Source: Achatina immaculata
Lineage: Eukaryota > Mollusca > Gastropoda > Stylommatophora > Achatinidae
DNA: 64,000 bases
Assembly: GCA_009760885.1 (NCBI GenBank)
Contig: CM019716.1
Coordinates: forward strand, 15,076,202-15,140,201
Reading direction: 5' to 3'
In this document: positions 1-10,289 of the stretch, in pieces
How positions within the stretch are numbered: position 1 is the stretch's first letter
How the letters are laid out: each line of letters begins with the position of its first letter
Notes under the pieces: generated by a model
Told to the model about the DNA's origin: nothing
What the model saw: the letters and a program-made list of their open reading frames with translations, nothing else
The model's database searches: none
Program-made: the position numbers and the translations under genes

Positions 1-830
1 ATATTAATGACATATATTTTTATATAAATGACATATTATCTCTGTTTCAAACAGACAATCAGTACAGTGTCACGTTGATAACTCACAACATAGGCCTGCG
101 TTGCAAAATATAGTTTTATTACAACATTGCGCTATATTACAATACGTAGCTGTTTTACAAAATGTGACTGTATGTGTGTGAATGAGCTACTGTTTAATAT
201 GCTAGACTGAAATACCTGTATAAGAGCCTGATAAATACTGTAGCGATGGTATGATTAATGAGACACAGGTACAAAAAACTGAAGAGATCTAGTCCCCAGT
301 CAGGCAATTCCTGTTGAATTCAGAGACAAATTCTATGAGGTTTGCTTAATAATCCCGTCATAAGGAGTGAAACAATGTATATTATCGAGAAAATAAGTTG
401 TAATATACGTAAACAATGTGGTGGCAATTACTTTCATGTATACATAAGTCATAAACGTACACTCTACAGGTTGTGTACGTAGCAAGAACAGTAACAAAAT
501 CAACAGTGATATGTAATATAATATCAATATATAAAACGAACTAGAAACTCGGATAGAATATAATGTTTTATATTACATGAGGTTTTCTGTTAAAGATCAA
601 TAAATACGATACATAGCTGTATCAACAAATTTTTAAAAAGTTGACAATAACATGCAGTAATACAGACATAAATATTGTGATTGTTAACAAAGACATGCAA
701 TATTTCTTCTTTAAAAAAATGTGACAAAATTAAATTAAATAAAAATGACATTCCTTAGTTCAAATCAGTCTGACAATAATGCTGCTTTTCTTGTCATTTT
801 ATACGCACGTGGGATTTTTTGCTAACTTTT
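1..830. other. AT-rich 3' flank of gene A, partly duplicated downstream of gene C
   Basis: No convincing gene is present. From about 195 to 545 the sequence matches 26042-26420 with many small differences. Shared landmarks include 'tatgctagactgaaatac', 'cctgttgaattca' and 'aacaagaacagtaacaaaat'. Both copies lie 2-2.5 kb beyond the 3' end of an LRR gene (A and C), so this is the far end of a segmental duplication rather than a mobile element. The 64-codon minus-strand ORF at 333-527 has no recognisable features. Confidence 0.55.
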
Positions 831-869
831 TCAGGAAGAAAAAACTGATTCTCATTGGCTGACGCTGCG

Positions 870-1050
870 CCTCTGCTAACTGGCTGACACGGTTCCAATG
901 CTAATTGGTTGACACTGCTCCAATATTAATTGGCTGACACTGCTCCTATGCTAATTGCCTGACACTGTTCCGATGCTAATTTGCTGAAACTAATCCGATG
1001 CTAATTGCTTGACACTGTTCCGATGCTAACTGGCTGTTATTGTTCCAATT
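870..1050. repeat. Degenerate 25-bp tandem repeat
   Basis: A unit like 'taattggctgacactgctcc' recurs every 25 bases about seven times with substitutions. The starts at 902, 927 and 952 give the period. No coding potential. Confidence 0.8.
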
Positions 1051-1089
1051 TTAACTAGCCGGCGCTAGTCCGCAATCACTCGTCTAAAA

Positions 1090-2090
1090 CTAGAGTCCTA
1101 AAACTTAGTAACATAAAATGTTTATAGAATCACATATACATGTACAGCGAAGAAGTTAATTTCAGAATACGAAAATAAAATAAACAAGATATCGGTACTG
1201 AAAACACACAGTGTCTGAAAACTACATACAACTAGGGGACTGTGCTATACCACAGTATTATTTGTTTCATTGTTGTGAAATAAACTGTGAATTTGGATCA
1301 ACGGACTTTTGTAGTTCTAAAAATGGCGTCCCCACTGGGTGGCTCATCATCAAGGACTAACTAGAAGGACCGTCTGTGAACATTCTGTGCGGTATTCACT
1401 GTCCTAGGCAGTGGAGAGATTATAAGAGTGTCTACTTGGCGACGATAGCTAGGACCTAATACTGAAAAGTGAACCTCAAGTGAAGAACTTGCTCTTGCAC
1501 CTTAATTCTGAAACTTTCAACTTCACATGGATAAAAGTCCAATTTTTGACTTTAAACAAGTCCCATTATACGCCAGCAAAGAGGTTTTTTTTTTACTAAT
1601 ACTTTCCGGTAGAGCGGTTGTGTAAGGATTTGGTTACACCGTCAAAAATCCTCATCAGACTGATTAAAGGTGTACTTCGCATGTAAAGGCAGGCGTTCGA
1701 AAACACATACACGGTAATTTACATATATAAATTTCTTCTTTGTAGTTTTAGATTTTACGTCAATCGTGCTAAAAAATAACAAGGTTTGTAAATAAATGTA
1801 TTAGAGTGGTAATAAGAATAGACTGGTAATAAGAATAGAGTGGTAATAAGAATAGACTGGTAATAAGAATTTCTCTTGAATTGTACTTTCTGATGTTTGC
1901 TTTTTTCCCCTTCATATTCCTTTCTTAAAGCTTGTAAGAACTAAGCCTTACATTGTCATTATTTCACTCGCCACTGACTGCAGACACAAATGTATTGAGA
2001 AAAAAAAAATCTTCGCAATGAACTTCTTTTATCTATTATATCAAAATCTCTATGTAAGTACAGAGAAACAAAAATCTATTACTCCTTTGT
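1090..2090. other. Non-coding stretch with a small tandem repeat
   Basis: No ORF or known element was recognised. At 1803-1870 the unit 'gtggtaataagaatagact' repeats about four times. Confidence 0.4.
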
Positions 2091-2093
2091 CCG

Positions 2094-2290
2094 TCTACCT
2101 ACCTACCTACCTACTTACCTACCTACCTACCTACTTACCTACCTACCTACCTACTCATTCATCCGTCTATCTGGCTCTCTGTCCCTCTATCTCCCTGTCT
2201 GCTTATCTACCTACCTACCTATCTATCTACCTACCTACCTACCCGCTCACCCATCCGTCTACCTGGCTGTCTGTCTGTCGGTCTGTGTAA
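2094..2290. repeat. (CCTA)n microsatellite, 3' of gene A
   Basis: Long imperfect tetranucleotide run of CTAC/CTAT/CTGT type. The 90-codon plus-strand ORF across it is a low-complexity artefact. Comparable tetranucleotide arrays lie at the same place downstream of copies B (9700-9840) and C (26586-26760), each followed by related A-rich 3' flank. Confidence 0.9.
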
Positions 2291-2707
2291 TGAAAATGTC
2301 ACAAAACATTAAAAGTAAGAAATCTAGTCCGAGAAAATAAAAATAAAATAAAGAAATCTTACAAGAAAATGAAACAAATATTGAGGAAACATAATTTTTA
2401 AAAAAGCGTCTTGTAAGTCTTTACAACACAATGAAACAAAATAAAAACCAATCAGAACATACATCTTGTAGGGACAAACGAAAATGAAAGTGAGGAGATC
2501 ACAGTGAAAACAGAAAATATTAGAACAAAAATAAATGGCAAGAAAAAAGCAAAGAAATTAATAAACTGGCTATCTAACAATAAATGAAATATGTAACAAA
2601 TGGCAATAACAAACAATGTACGACTATTTGTTGTAATGGAAAAATTCATGTTCGTTGACAAAAGCATGGTTTGGTACCCTGTGTAAAATGAAAAAATACA
2701 ATTCAAA

Positions 2708-3775
2708 TCACATGCGTTTATAAAAGAAGGTTAATAAACCTAACATATAAACATATATACATATCTGGCAAGATTTAAGGCGAGCACCCATGTTGTTATC
2801 TGTTGTAATTATACTTTTTACTGTTTGGGAAGTGGATACATCCGCCTTACAAGTGAGACCATTTAAATAACTATCATAATCGTGTAAAAATCCATTATTT
2901 TTACACAATACATTCATATCTAGTGTACCATTATAAGAGGTGTACCATCTGACTTTATCTTCTGGAGGTGGGCAGACGCATGAGAATGGTTCGTAAGTGT
3001 AAATTACGCCGAAGAACGTAAGCGAGCTCAATGAGGTCACAGCATCGGGCATACCTGCAAGAGGTTCTAGCGACAGTAAAAGTCTGCTTAGTTGAGTGAG
3101 TGGCTTGAACGCTGAAAGTGATACTGTAGATATGGGGTTATCAGACAATATCAGAGTTTTAATTAGCGAGTTGTTTGGAAAACTTGTATCTGTGATTTCA
3201 TTTATGTTGTTGTCATTTAAAGCTAGTAGTTGGAGACTTGATGAAAGCCTATCAGAGGTAATTTTTGAGATGTTATTGCCTTTCAGAAGTAAAGCCCTAA
3301 GTATGGGCAAGTTTGCTGTCTGTGGTATTTGGGTCAGTCCAGTGTAAGAAAGATCAAGTTCTTCTAATGTATTTTCAAATGATGTGAAAGCATCTTCAGG
3401 AATAAATACCAACGGATTGTTAGAAAAGCTGATTCTAGTTAGCGAGCTAAATAAAGAAATCCAACTGGGCCATGAAGATAAACTCACATTTGTCAAATAA
3501 AGGATGCGAAGAGAGAGTCCAATATGTTTTAATATGTCCTTATCCCATATGTCAATTTTTGTGTCCAATATTTTCAGCATTTTCAGATTTTGTAACTGTA
3601 GCAACGCCTTTGGCAGTTCATGAAAAGCTGCATTTTGTATAGATAGTTCCTTCAAGGTGCTGGAAGAAGTTTCAAACGCATCATGGGAGATGTTAGTGAG
3701 CGGGTGACCATCAAACTCAATCCTAGCCAGACCTGGAGGTAAGCTGCTCTTTGACACAGTTGTTATGTCTCCACC
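2708..3775 (-). CDS. LRR gene A, exon 4: LRR solenoid, C-terminal cap, hydrophobic tail
   Basis: Main exon of an intact four-exon gene; exons 1 to 4 join in phase 0 to give about 505 residues. The exon starts after a 'cttctag' acceptor with GGDITTVSK and contributes 355 codons to a TGA. It holds roughly seven to nine leucine-rich repeats, for example LEELDLSYTGLTQIP and LRALLLKGNNISKI. A cysteine-rich cap with the CVCPPP and RWYTSYNG segments follows, then a tail ending CQICIYVYMLGLLTFF. Capped extracellular LRR proteins usually bind ligands or act in adhesion or recognition. The tail could be a GPI signal or a membrane segment. There is no kinase, TIR or other cytoplasmic domain. No specific function can be assigned. 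Copies B, C, D and E are paralogues on the same strand. Confidence 0.85.
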   Translation of the reverse strand, partial: GGDITTVSKSSLPPGLARIEFDGHPLTNISHDAFETSSSTLKELSIQNAAFHELPKALLQLQNLKMLKILDTKIDIWDKDILKHIGLSLRILYLTNVSLSSWPSWISLFSSLTRISFSNNPLVFIPEDAFTSFENTLEELDLSYTGLTQIPQTANLPILRALLLKGNNISKITSDRLSSSLQLLALNDNNINEITDTSFPNNSLIKTLILSDNPISTVSLSAFKPLTQLSRLLLSLEPLAGMPDAVTSLSSLTFFGVIYTYEPFSCVCPPPEDKVRWYTSYNGTLDMNVLCKNNGFLHDYDSYLNGLTCKADVSTSQTVKSIITTDNNMGARLKSCQICIYVYMLGLLTFFYKRM

Positions 3776-4465
3776 CTAGAAGAGGAAGATATGAATTACT
3801 ACAAATCAATAAAATGAGGCTTCGGAAAAAAAATGATAATATTCTATTGTGGCTGAAGTAGTGTGAAGTCAATACAACCGTTTTGTTTTTAATAAACTTG
3901 GGTTAATTATCCCTTGGATTGCAATTAATACATAAATAAGTTTGAATTGACAATTACATGAATTAACAAGTCTTAATCATGCGTGATATAATTTTTGTCT
4001 CATTTCACTAGTTTTTTTTATTTTTCGGTAATCTATTAATGTATGTCAAACCACTGACTGCCAGTAATAACAGTGATTTTAGGAGAATACACTAGCTATA
4101 ATATTACCATTAATTTAGTAACGTTAATTATATGACATGGTTAGGATACAGTGTTTACTTTCTCCTCACCCATCTAGGAATCAAATGCAAGAAACATTAC
4201 ATTCTGTAAAGAAAGTGAAATGTTCTGATACGGTGTTAATACGTCACATGACAGCACTGAAATAAGACGTCAGAATAAAGTAATAAATAAATTACTAAAG
4301 TTTGTTTGCATATTATTAGTATTTCTCTGAGAATAAAAAGGTGATATAAAACCACACTGGAATTGCACACTTTCAAGATAAAATGGCATTTCAATCAATA
4401 AAAAAAAATAAACACATTAGAAAAAAAAGAGTATCTGAAGGTGACCAGAAGAAAAACGTTCGAAC
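3776..4465 (-). other. Intron 3 of gene A, the least disturbed copy
   Basis: Non-coding. Segments around 4100-4280 (for example 'aatcaaatgcaagaaa') recur in intron 3 of copy C (28620-28810) and of copy B (13810-14130). This intron therefore shows the state before LINEs entered the other two copies. Confidence 0.6.
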
Positions 4466-4564
4466 CTGAAATGTTATATTTACTGGTGTAATATTACTTG
4501 CTGGATCCAGAGGTGGTATGCTTTGTAGACTCTCGCAATAAATAACCGATGTACAGGTACAATT
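4466..4564 (-). CDS. LRR gene A, exon 3: LRR N-terminal cysteine cap
   Basis: This 99-base exon (33 codons) sits between a strong acceptor (T-rich tract then cag) and a CAG|GTTCG donor, and both junctions are phase 0. It encodes NCTCTSVIYC followed by ESLQSIPPLDPASNIT, a CxC...C cap of the LRRNT kind with an N-glycosylation sequon. Exons of exactly 99 bases with the same residues lie at 14743-14841 (B) and 32684-32782 (C), which supports the boundaries. Confidence 0.85.
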
Positions 4565-4852
4565 CTGAAAAAAAACAACGATGAACATTATAAATACATT
4601 CCATGAATCAAAATCATAATGTTTACCATCCGTTCAAAAAACGTGGAAGATGATCTTATGTTGTAAGTTTCGATCATGAAAAATTTCAGAGAACACAAGG
4701 TTACAAGAAACGAAGCAAGATCAGAGCTTTACCGATCATCAGAAGCAGAGGGAACGTCATTGTCAGCCATTCGTTTTAGTCTCTTCGACCTTTAGTGACA
4801 TACAGGTAGCAATGGAAAGCGAAATAGTTTAATGTGACATTCAGAGAATTAC

Positions 4853-5113
4853 CTGTTGTACTGGAGCCACGTGCTGTAAAAGGGCTACATTAGAATCAGA
4901 TGTTGTAATAGAATCAAATGTTGTAATAGAATCAAATGTTGTAATAGAATCAGATGTTGTAATAGAATCAGATGTTGTAATAGAATCAGATGTTGTAATA
5001 GAATCAAATTTTGTAATAGAATCAGATGTTGTAATAGAATCAGATGTTGTAATAGAATCAGATGTTGTAATATAATCAGATACTGCAACAGACTTGCATG
5101 TTCCAATGACATT
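4853..5113 (-). CDS. LRR gene A, exon 2: Ser/Thr hexapeptide-repeat region
   Basis: 261 bases, 87 codons, with acceptor 'tttcatag' and donor CAG|GTAATT, in phase 0 with exons 1 and 3. It begins NVIGTCKS and then runs through about ten 18-base units translating as SITTSD or SITTFD, ending APVQQ. Such Ser/Thr repeats are typical O-glycosylated stalks, here placed between the signal peptide and the LRR domain. The other frames are also open (for example LILLQH), but only this frame splices in phase with its neighbours. As an 18-base minisatellite it should vary in length between alleles. Confidence 0.75.
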
Positions 5114-5240
5114 CTATGAAAATAGAATTACAGTAAATAATTACATATATATATATAAGTACAAAAACTTCACACAATACACACCACAAGCAAGCACTAG
5201 AACAATATTGCTTTATATATATTTGTTGTGCCATACTCAC

Positions 5241-5330
5241 AGTAGTATTGTAAGGACAAACAGCGCCAATGCTCGTCGAGGTACAGATTATGGCGAGAAC
5301 TAAAATATGAAACATTCTCGGTGTAACCAT
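5241..5330 (-). CDS. LRR gene A, exon 1: signal peptide
   Basis: The start ATG at 5330 opens 30 codons: MVTPRMFHILVLAIICTS, then a short stretch and CPYNTT. The hydrophobic core IL-VLAII with small residues after it is a classic secretion signal. The exon ends at ACT|GTGAGT, a near-consensus donor in phase 0. Copy C has the matching exon at 35741-35833 with the same RMFHI and CPYNTT landmarks, which fixes both the start codon and the donor. Confidence 0.85.
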
Positions 5331-5500
5331 CTTCTTTTCTTGAGTTTAAAAATCTGGAATGGAACGAAATATTTCCTAGCTTTCCTCTGCATCACTCAGG
5401 CATCGATCTTTTTCTCCGTTTATATTACCCCAAGAACAAACAAACGTTTGTGTTACACACAGGCTTCGTACTGATCAATCAGGTCGAGTGTTGTGTCGGG
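5331..5500 (-). promoter_or_regulatory. Conserved 5' flank of LRR gene A
   Basis: This stretch aligns with the sequence just upstream of copy C (35834-36010) and copy B (about 20690-20860). Shared blocks include 'gaacgaaatatttcct', 'gctttcctt' and 'gttacacacaggc'. It probably holds the 5' UTR and core promoter. No TATA box was identified with confidence. Confidence 0.5.
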
Positions 5501-5705
5501 TTCTTATCATCGTGTGACACATACCTGGTGATGTAGACCATGTTCTCGGTGATAGTAAAATCCAGAGCATGCCCGTTTGCTAATTCCTGCACAAAGCGGA
5601 AAGTGAATAAGTTACTGTGTGGGATTTATGTTAACATTACGCAAGAAATTTCATACTAGTCCTGCGTCATAGAAGCTATATATATATAGTTCGTATATGA
5701 TATAT

Positions 5706-5711
5706 AAAGGA

Positions 5712-5773
<62 letters not shown>
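5706..5773. repeat. (TAGA)n microsatellite
   Basis: About 17 near-perfect GATA/TAGA units, followed by degenerate 'agcaggtag' units up to the LINE 3' end. Confidence 0.9.
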
Positions 5774-5775
<2 letters not shown>

Positions 5776-5813
5776 GCAGGTAGGTAAGCAGGTAGATAAG
5801 CAGGCAGGTAATC

Positions 5814-8205
5814 ATCATCATCATGTGCCGTGCCGACTGACGTTGGCTATTATGCTTCTCCAGAGTACACGATCCTTCATGCAGGCCATCAGTTCAGTTG
5901 GTGATCTCCTCTCAAACCATCCTGTCAGACTGTCCAGTATCATTTCACTTGATCTTCCTCTTGATCTTCTTCCTTCTATTTTTCCTATTGTTATAATATT
6001 TTCTATGCCCCCTCTTCTCATTGCATGTCCTATGAAAGTACATTGTCTCTCTCTTATCTTTTTGACAAGGTTCTTTTTGTCTCTCCAGCTGTTCTCATTC
6101 ATTCTTCATTAGTTATTTTTGCTGTCCAGGGGATTCGCAACATTCTTCTAATAAACCACATTTCTGCTGCTTCCAATGATTTTTGTGCAGACTTGCCTAT
6201 TGTCCATGATTCACTTCCATATAACAAGATAGGTTCAATATAGCATTTTAGGACTCGTTTTCTAACATTCATTGATAAAGATGTGTTAGCTAATATGTTT
6301 CTCATTCTCTGAAATGCAGTCTTTGCTTGGCCTATTCTGTTCCTAATTTCTGTTCTGTATTTCCCATCTGAAGTTATTACTGCTCCAAGGTATTTGAATT
6401 TCTGCACCTGCTTTAGAATAGTTCCATTTAATTTAATACTGCATGGTGGTGGATTCTGTTTCTTAGATATAACCATAGTCTCTGTCTTTTTGATATTCAA
6501 AGTAAGGCCTTTCTGTTCACTTTCTTTGGCGACTTTATCCAAGAGATTTTGCAGGTCTTGTTGGTTCTCAGCTATCAGTACTGTGTCGTCAGCATATCGA
6601 AGGTTGTTAATATTATATCCTCCAATTTTTATGCCTGGTTCTGTGATGATTGTTCTTAGAATATTCTCGCTATACAGAGAAAAAAGGTCTGGAGATAGTA
6701 CACATCCTTGTCACACCCCTTGTTTTATAGGTTTATATTTTCCAATCCTATTTTCAACTCGAACTGCTGCTTCTTGCTGCCATTATAGAATTTTTACAAT
6801 CCTCAGGTCTTTGCCGTCTATATTGATGTCTTCAAGCATTTTAATAATTTCATTATGTTTCACCTTGTCAAATGCCTTGGTGTAATCTATGAAGCATAAG
6901 TAGAGATCTTTCTGTACTGCTAAATCTCTTTCTGTTAGTGTTCGTAAAGCATAAATGGCATAGTGTGTTCCCTTTCCTTCAACAAATCCAAACTGTTCAT
7001 CTGCTATTTCCATTTTTTATCTTTTCCCTTGTTCTTCTCATAACTATTCTCAGACGTAGCTTCGTTATGTGACATGAGAGGCTGATAGTCCGGTGGTCGT
7101 CACATTACTTTGCACCTGGTTTCTTTGGTAGTGGTATAAACGTGGATTTAATCAGGTCACTGGGAATATAACCACTGTTGTAAATGTCATTCAGTAACTT
7201 GGTTATTATTTTTATTCCTGTCTCCTCGAGTGCCTCTATTTCTTCTATTGTTATATTATCAGGCCCAGTCGTTTTTCCTTTCTTCATGTGTTTGATGGCA
7301 TCTATGATTTCATCTTCAGGTATTGGTGGTCCATGACAGTTTTCAGTTTCTGGTGTTAATTCTGGTCTTTCTCCTCCATATAGTTCACCGATATACTCTG
7401 TCCACCTGTCCACAATGTCTTCTTTTCCCATTAACATTTTACCTTCTTTTGATTTCAGGCATCCTGTGGTATATTTTGTTTTCCTGCCTGTGAGTTCATT
7501 AATTTGTTTGTGCATGTTTTTGCTGTCTTTAATATGAGAGTCCTCTATCTGTCTGCACTATTCATTTAACCACACTTCTTTTGCTTCTCTGCATTTGCGT
7601 CTTATTTCTTTATTTATCTTGCTATATTTTTCCTCGTTATTTTTACTCCTCCTCCTCTTGTCCATCAGTCCTAAGATGTCGTCTGTCATCCATTTATTTT
7701 TAGAGGCTTCTTTTTTTGGTGGTATTATCTCCTTAACAGTTTGGTGGATAGAATCTCTTAACATTGCCCATTGTTCATCTATACTATTTATCTTTGCTAT
7801 TGCATTGTATCTATTTGTTATAATAACTCTGTATTGTTCTCGCAGTTCTTGGTCATTTTTAAGAAGTTCTGTATTCAGTTTGATGTTTCTCACTTTTCTG
7901 CCTGCTTTCTTTAGTTTTATTCTAACTTTTCCACAGAGTGGATCATGGTCACTATTGCAGTCAGCTCCTGGCATGGTTTTTGTTGTCAGTAATGCATTGC
8001 GGAATAGTTTGTTGATTAATATGTAGTCTATCTGGTTAAAAGTCTTTTTGTCTGGGCTGCACCACGTTGCCAGTCTTCGAGGATGTTGTTTAAACCAGGT
8101 GTTTCCTACAATCATGCTGTGTATTCTTGCCAATTCAATTAATTTATAACCTCTGTCATTCCTCTCTCCCAGTCCATAGTCACCAACTCTGCATATTATG
8201 CATAT
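5814..8205 (-). mobile_element. LINE family 1 copy 1a (APE endonuclease plus reverse transcriptase), decayed
   Basis: Non-LTR retrotransposon fragment read on the minus strand. From 5' to 3' it shows endonuclease pieces (ERNDRGYKLIELARIHS, then the SDHDPL catalytic block, near 7900-8160), RT domain pieces (GKTTGPDNITIEEIEALEE near 7220-7300; CFIDYTKAFDKVKHNEI near 6850-6900) and the YADDTVLIAE motif near 6570-6600. Then come KKTETMVISKK, YLGAVITSDGK and a basic tail GHAMRRGG...RSRGR. Frameshifts and stops split it, so it is inactive. The 3' end is a short (ATC)n run joined to 'tgccgtgccgac', repeated in the other copies. The 5' end is truncated. Confidence 0.85.
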
Positions 8206-8440
8206 TATGTAGGACATTTTATGAGAAGAGGAAAATTGTAACACATTATGGCAACTGGAAAAATTGAGGGAAGAATAGACAGGAAGAGAGAGAGAGAGAG
8301 AGAGAGAAGTTATTGGATGGGCTGTCAAGGTGGCTAGGAAGAAAGTCACCGGCGGATCTCATAATCAAGTCTAAAGACAGGGAATTGTGGAGAGAAATGA
8401 TCGCCTACGTCACGCACCACCGTACTTGATTGACTGATTA
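8206..8440 (+). mobile_element. LINE family 1-related 3' fragment, opposite orientation
   Basis: Plus-strand reading gives MATGKIEGRIDRK, then an Arg-Glu run from an (AG)n tract, and LLDGLSRWLGRKSPADLI...KDRELWREMIAYVTHH. This is the C-terminal region of the same LINE type as the adjacent minus-strand copy. The two meet head-to-head around 8205, suggesting a second insertion. Confidence 0.65.
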
Positions 8441-9007
8441 ATGCACATTATGTTCAATAACAAATTCTGAATATCTGTGACTGAATTAAAGTTGTATGAT
8501 GAAAGGCAGAATAGTAACTGCTTGCCCAATTCTTAACTATTCGAAAATAAAGTCTGTTCTGTTCTGTTCTGTTCTGTAAGTACTTTCTCTTAACTCTTTT
8601 GAAGTTACAGCCTCCTTGAATTCCATGTGCATGAGAATATTGGACAATATATTCAGAAAATACACACACATACTCACTCTCGATCGCCTTGATTGTCCTG
8701 TTTCTTGTAAAATTCGTATAAGAAAGGCTCTTACTATCTGCTCATTTGAAAAGAATTTATTACCTCTTTCATCCTTAATGTTAACCTTAACTCCCATCTT
8801 TGCTGTGGTGTTTATTCTCCGATTCATTCACCAGACACGACACAGCGCCTTTTCTATGGAAACTACCCGCGCAAATGTCTGCCAGTCTCGCTACCCACTC
8901 ACTTGCTAGTAATCTTCGCTTCCTCCATATCCTCATCCAGTGCACGCCGATCCACAGTGCCAGCTTTTTCCCACCACGTCGTCCTCTTTCTCTTATTCAT
9001 ACATGCC
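8441..9007. other. Unassigned sequence before the 53-bp satellite
   Basis: Contains a short (TTCTG)n run at 8555-8577. Overlapping ORFs on both strands share no recognisable domain and are probably chance. Confidence 0.35.
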
Positions 9008-9660
9008 ATCTTGTCAGTCCGCCAGAGAGGCTCACACCTATCTGACACAACTGTTTTCACATCTCGTTAGTCCACAAGAGAGGCTTACACCTATCTGACA
9101 CCACTGTTTTCACATCTCGTTAGTCCACAAGAGAGGCTTACACCTATCTGACACAACTGTTTTCACATCTCGTTAGTCCGCAAGAGAGGCTTACACCTAT
9201 CTGACACAACTGTTTTCACATCTCGTTAGTCCACAAGAGAGGCTTACACCTATCTGACACAACTGTTTTCACATCTCGTTAGTCCGCAAGAGAGGCTTAC
9301 ACCTATCTGACACAACTGTTTTCACATCTCGTTAGTCCGCAAGAGAGGCTTACACCTATCTGACACAACTGTTTTCACATCTCGTTAGTCCGCAAGAGAG
9401 GCTTACACCTATCTGACACAACTGTTTTCACATCTCGTTAGTCCGCAAGAGAGGCTTACACCTATCTGACACAACTGTTTTCACATCTCGTTAGTCCACA
9501 AGAGAGGCTTACACCTATCTGACACAACTGTTTTCACATCTCGTTAGTCCACAAGAGAGGCTTACACCTATCTGACACAACTGTTTTCACATCTCGTTAG
9601 TCCGCAAGAGAGGCTTACACCTATCTGACACCACTGTTTTCACATCTCGTCAATCCGCCA
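9008..9660. repeat. 53-bp satellite array
   Basis: Around 12 head-to-tail units of 53 bases with the core 'gagaggcttacacctatctg'. Starts at 9066 and 9119 give the period. Most variation is at one position (tccAcaag or tccGcaag), with rare others. There are no spacers, so it is not a CRISPR array. Confidence 0.95.
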
Positions 9661-9699
9661 GAGAGAATTTAACAAATCTGTCTGTCTGGTCTGTCTCTG

Positions 9700-9840
9700 T
9701 TTGTCTATCTGTCTATCCGTCCGTTCATCCATCATCCATCCATCCATCCATCCATCCATCCATCCATCCATCCATCCATCCATCCATCCATCCATCCATC
9801 CATCCATCCATCCATCCATCCATCCGTCCGTCCGTCCGTT
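9700..9840. repeat. (CATC)n microsatellite, 3' of pseudogene B
   Basis: About 27 CATC units flanked by degenerate CTGT and CCGT units. The minus-strand ORF with MDGW repeats is an artefact. Confidence 0.95.
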
Positions 9841-10289
9841 TTTACTATAATAGCGGAAAAACGACACAAAACCATAAACAGAAGAAAGCTATTAAGAGAA
9901 AAAGAAACTTACAAGAAGAAACTATGCTGAGGAAACATAAAAGGAATCAATATCGTACAAATGCTAACAAAAGAATAAAAGAAAGGGAAAAAAACTGAAA
10001 TACATCTCTTGCGGAAGAATAAAGATTAAGATGAGGAGGGCACAGCGTGACTGAAAGAACTGATTAAAAAAAATAAGAGAAAAATAAATAAAATTAAAAA
10101 ACACAAAAGGCAAGAAACAAGCAAAACAATAACAAATCAATTAGCTAACTTAAATGATGTATATGTACTCTCAGCCAATAACGAAGAATGTATATGTAGT
10201 ATTAGAAATACTCATGCTCATTGTTAAACGCATATTTTGTAGCATATGTAAAAAAGGGAAGCATAAAACTCACACGTATCAACGCAAAC
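9841..10289 (-). other. A-rich 3' flank of pseudogene B
   Basis: Resembles the 3' flanks of copies A (2290-2700) and C (26770-27150), for example 'gaggaaacataa' and 'ggcaagaaacaagc'. It is part of the duplicated unit, with no gene of its own. Confidence 0.5.

Noticed and set aside
2018..2290. 90-codon Thr/Tyr/Leu/Pro-rich ORF
   Set aside because: Translation of a (CCTA)n microsatellite.
4885..5112. Minus-strand LILLQH-repeat protein
   Set aside because: Alternate frame of the gene A repeat exon. Only the SITTSD frame joins exons 1 and 3 in phase.
5825..6885. Plus-strand ORFs of 72 to 163 codons
   Set aside because: They are antisense shadows of the LINE reverse transcriptase on the minus strand. 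The same applies at 28880-30625 and 34273-35684.
9008..9660. CRISPR-like regular repeat
   Set aside because: Units are contiguous 53-bp copies with no unique spacers, in a eukaryotic context.
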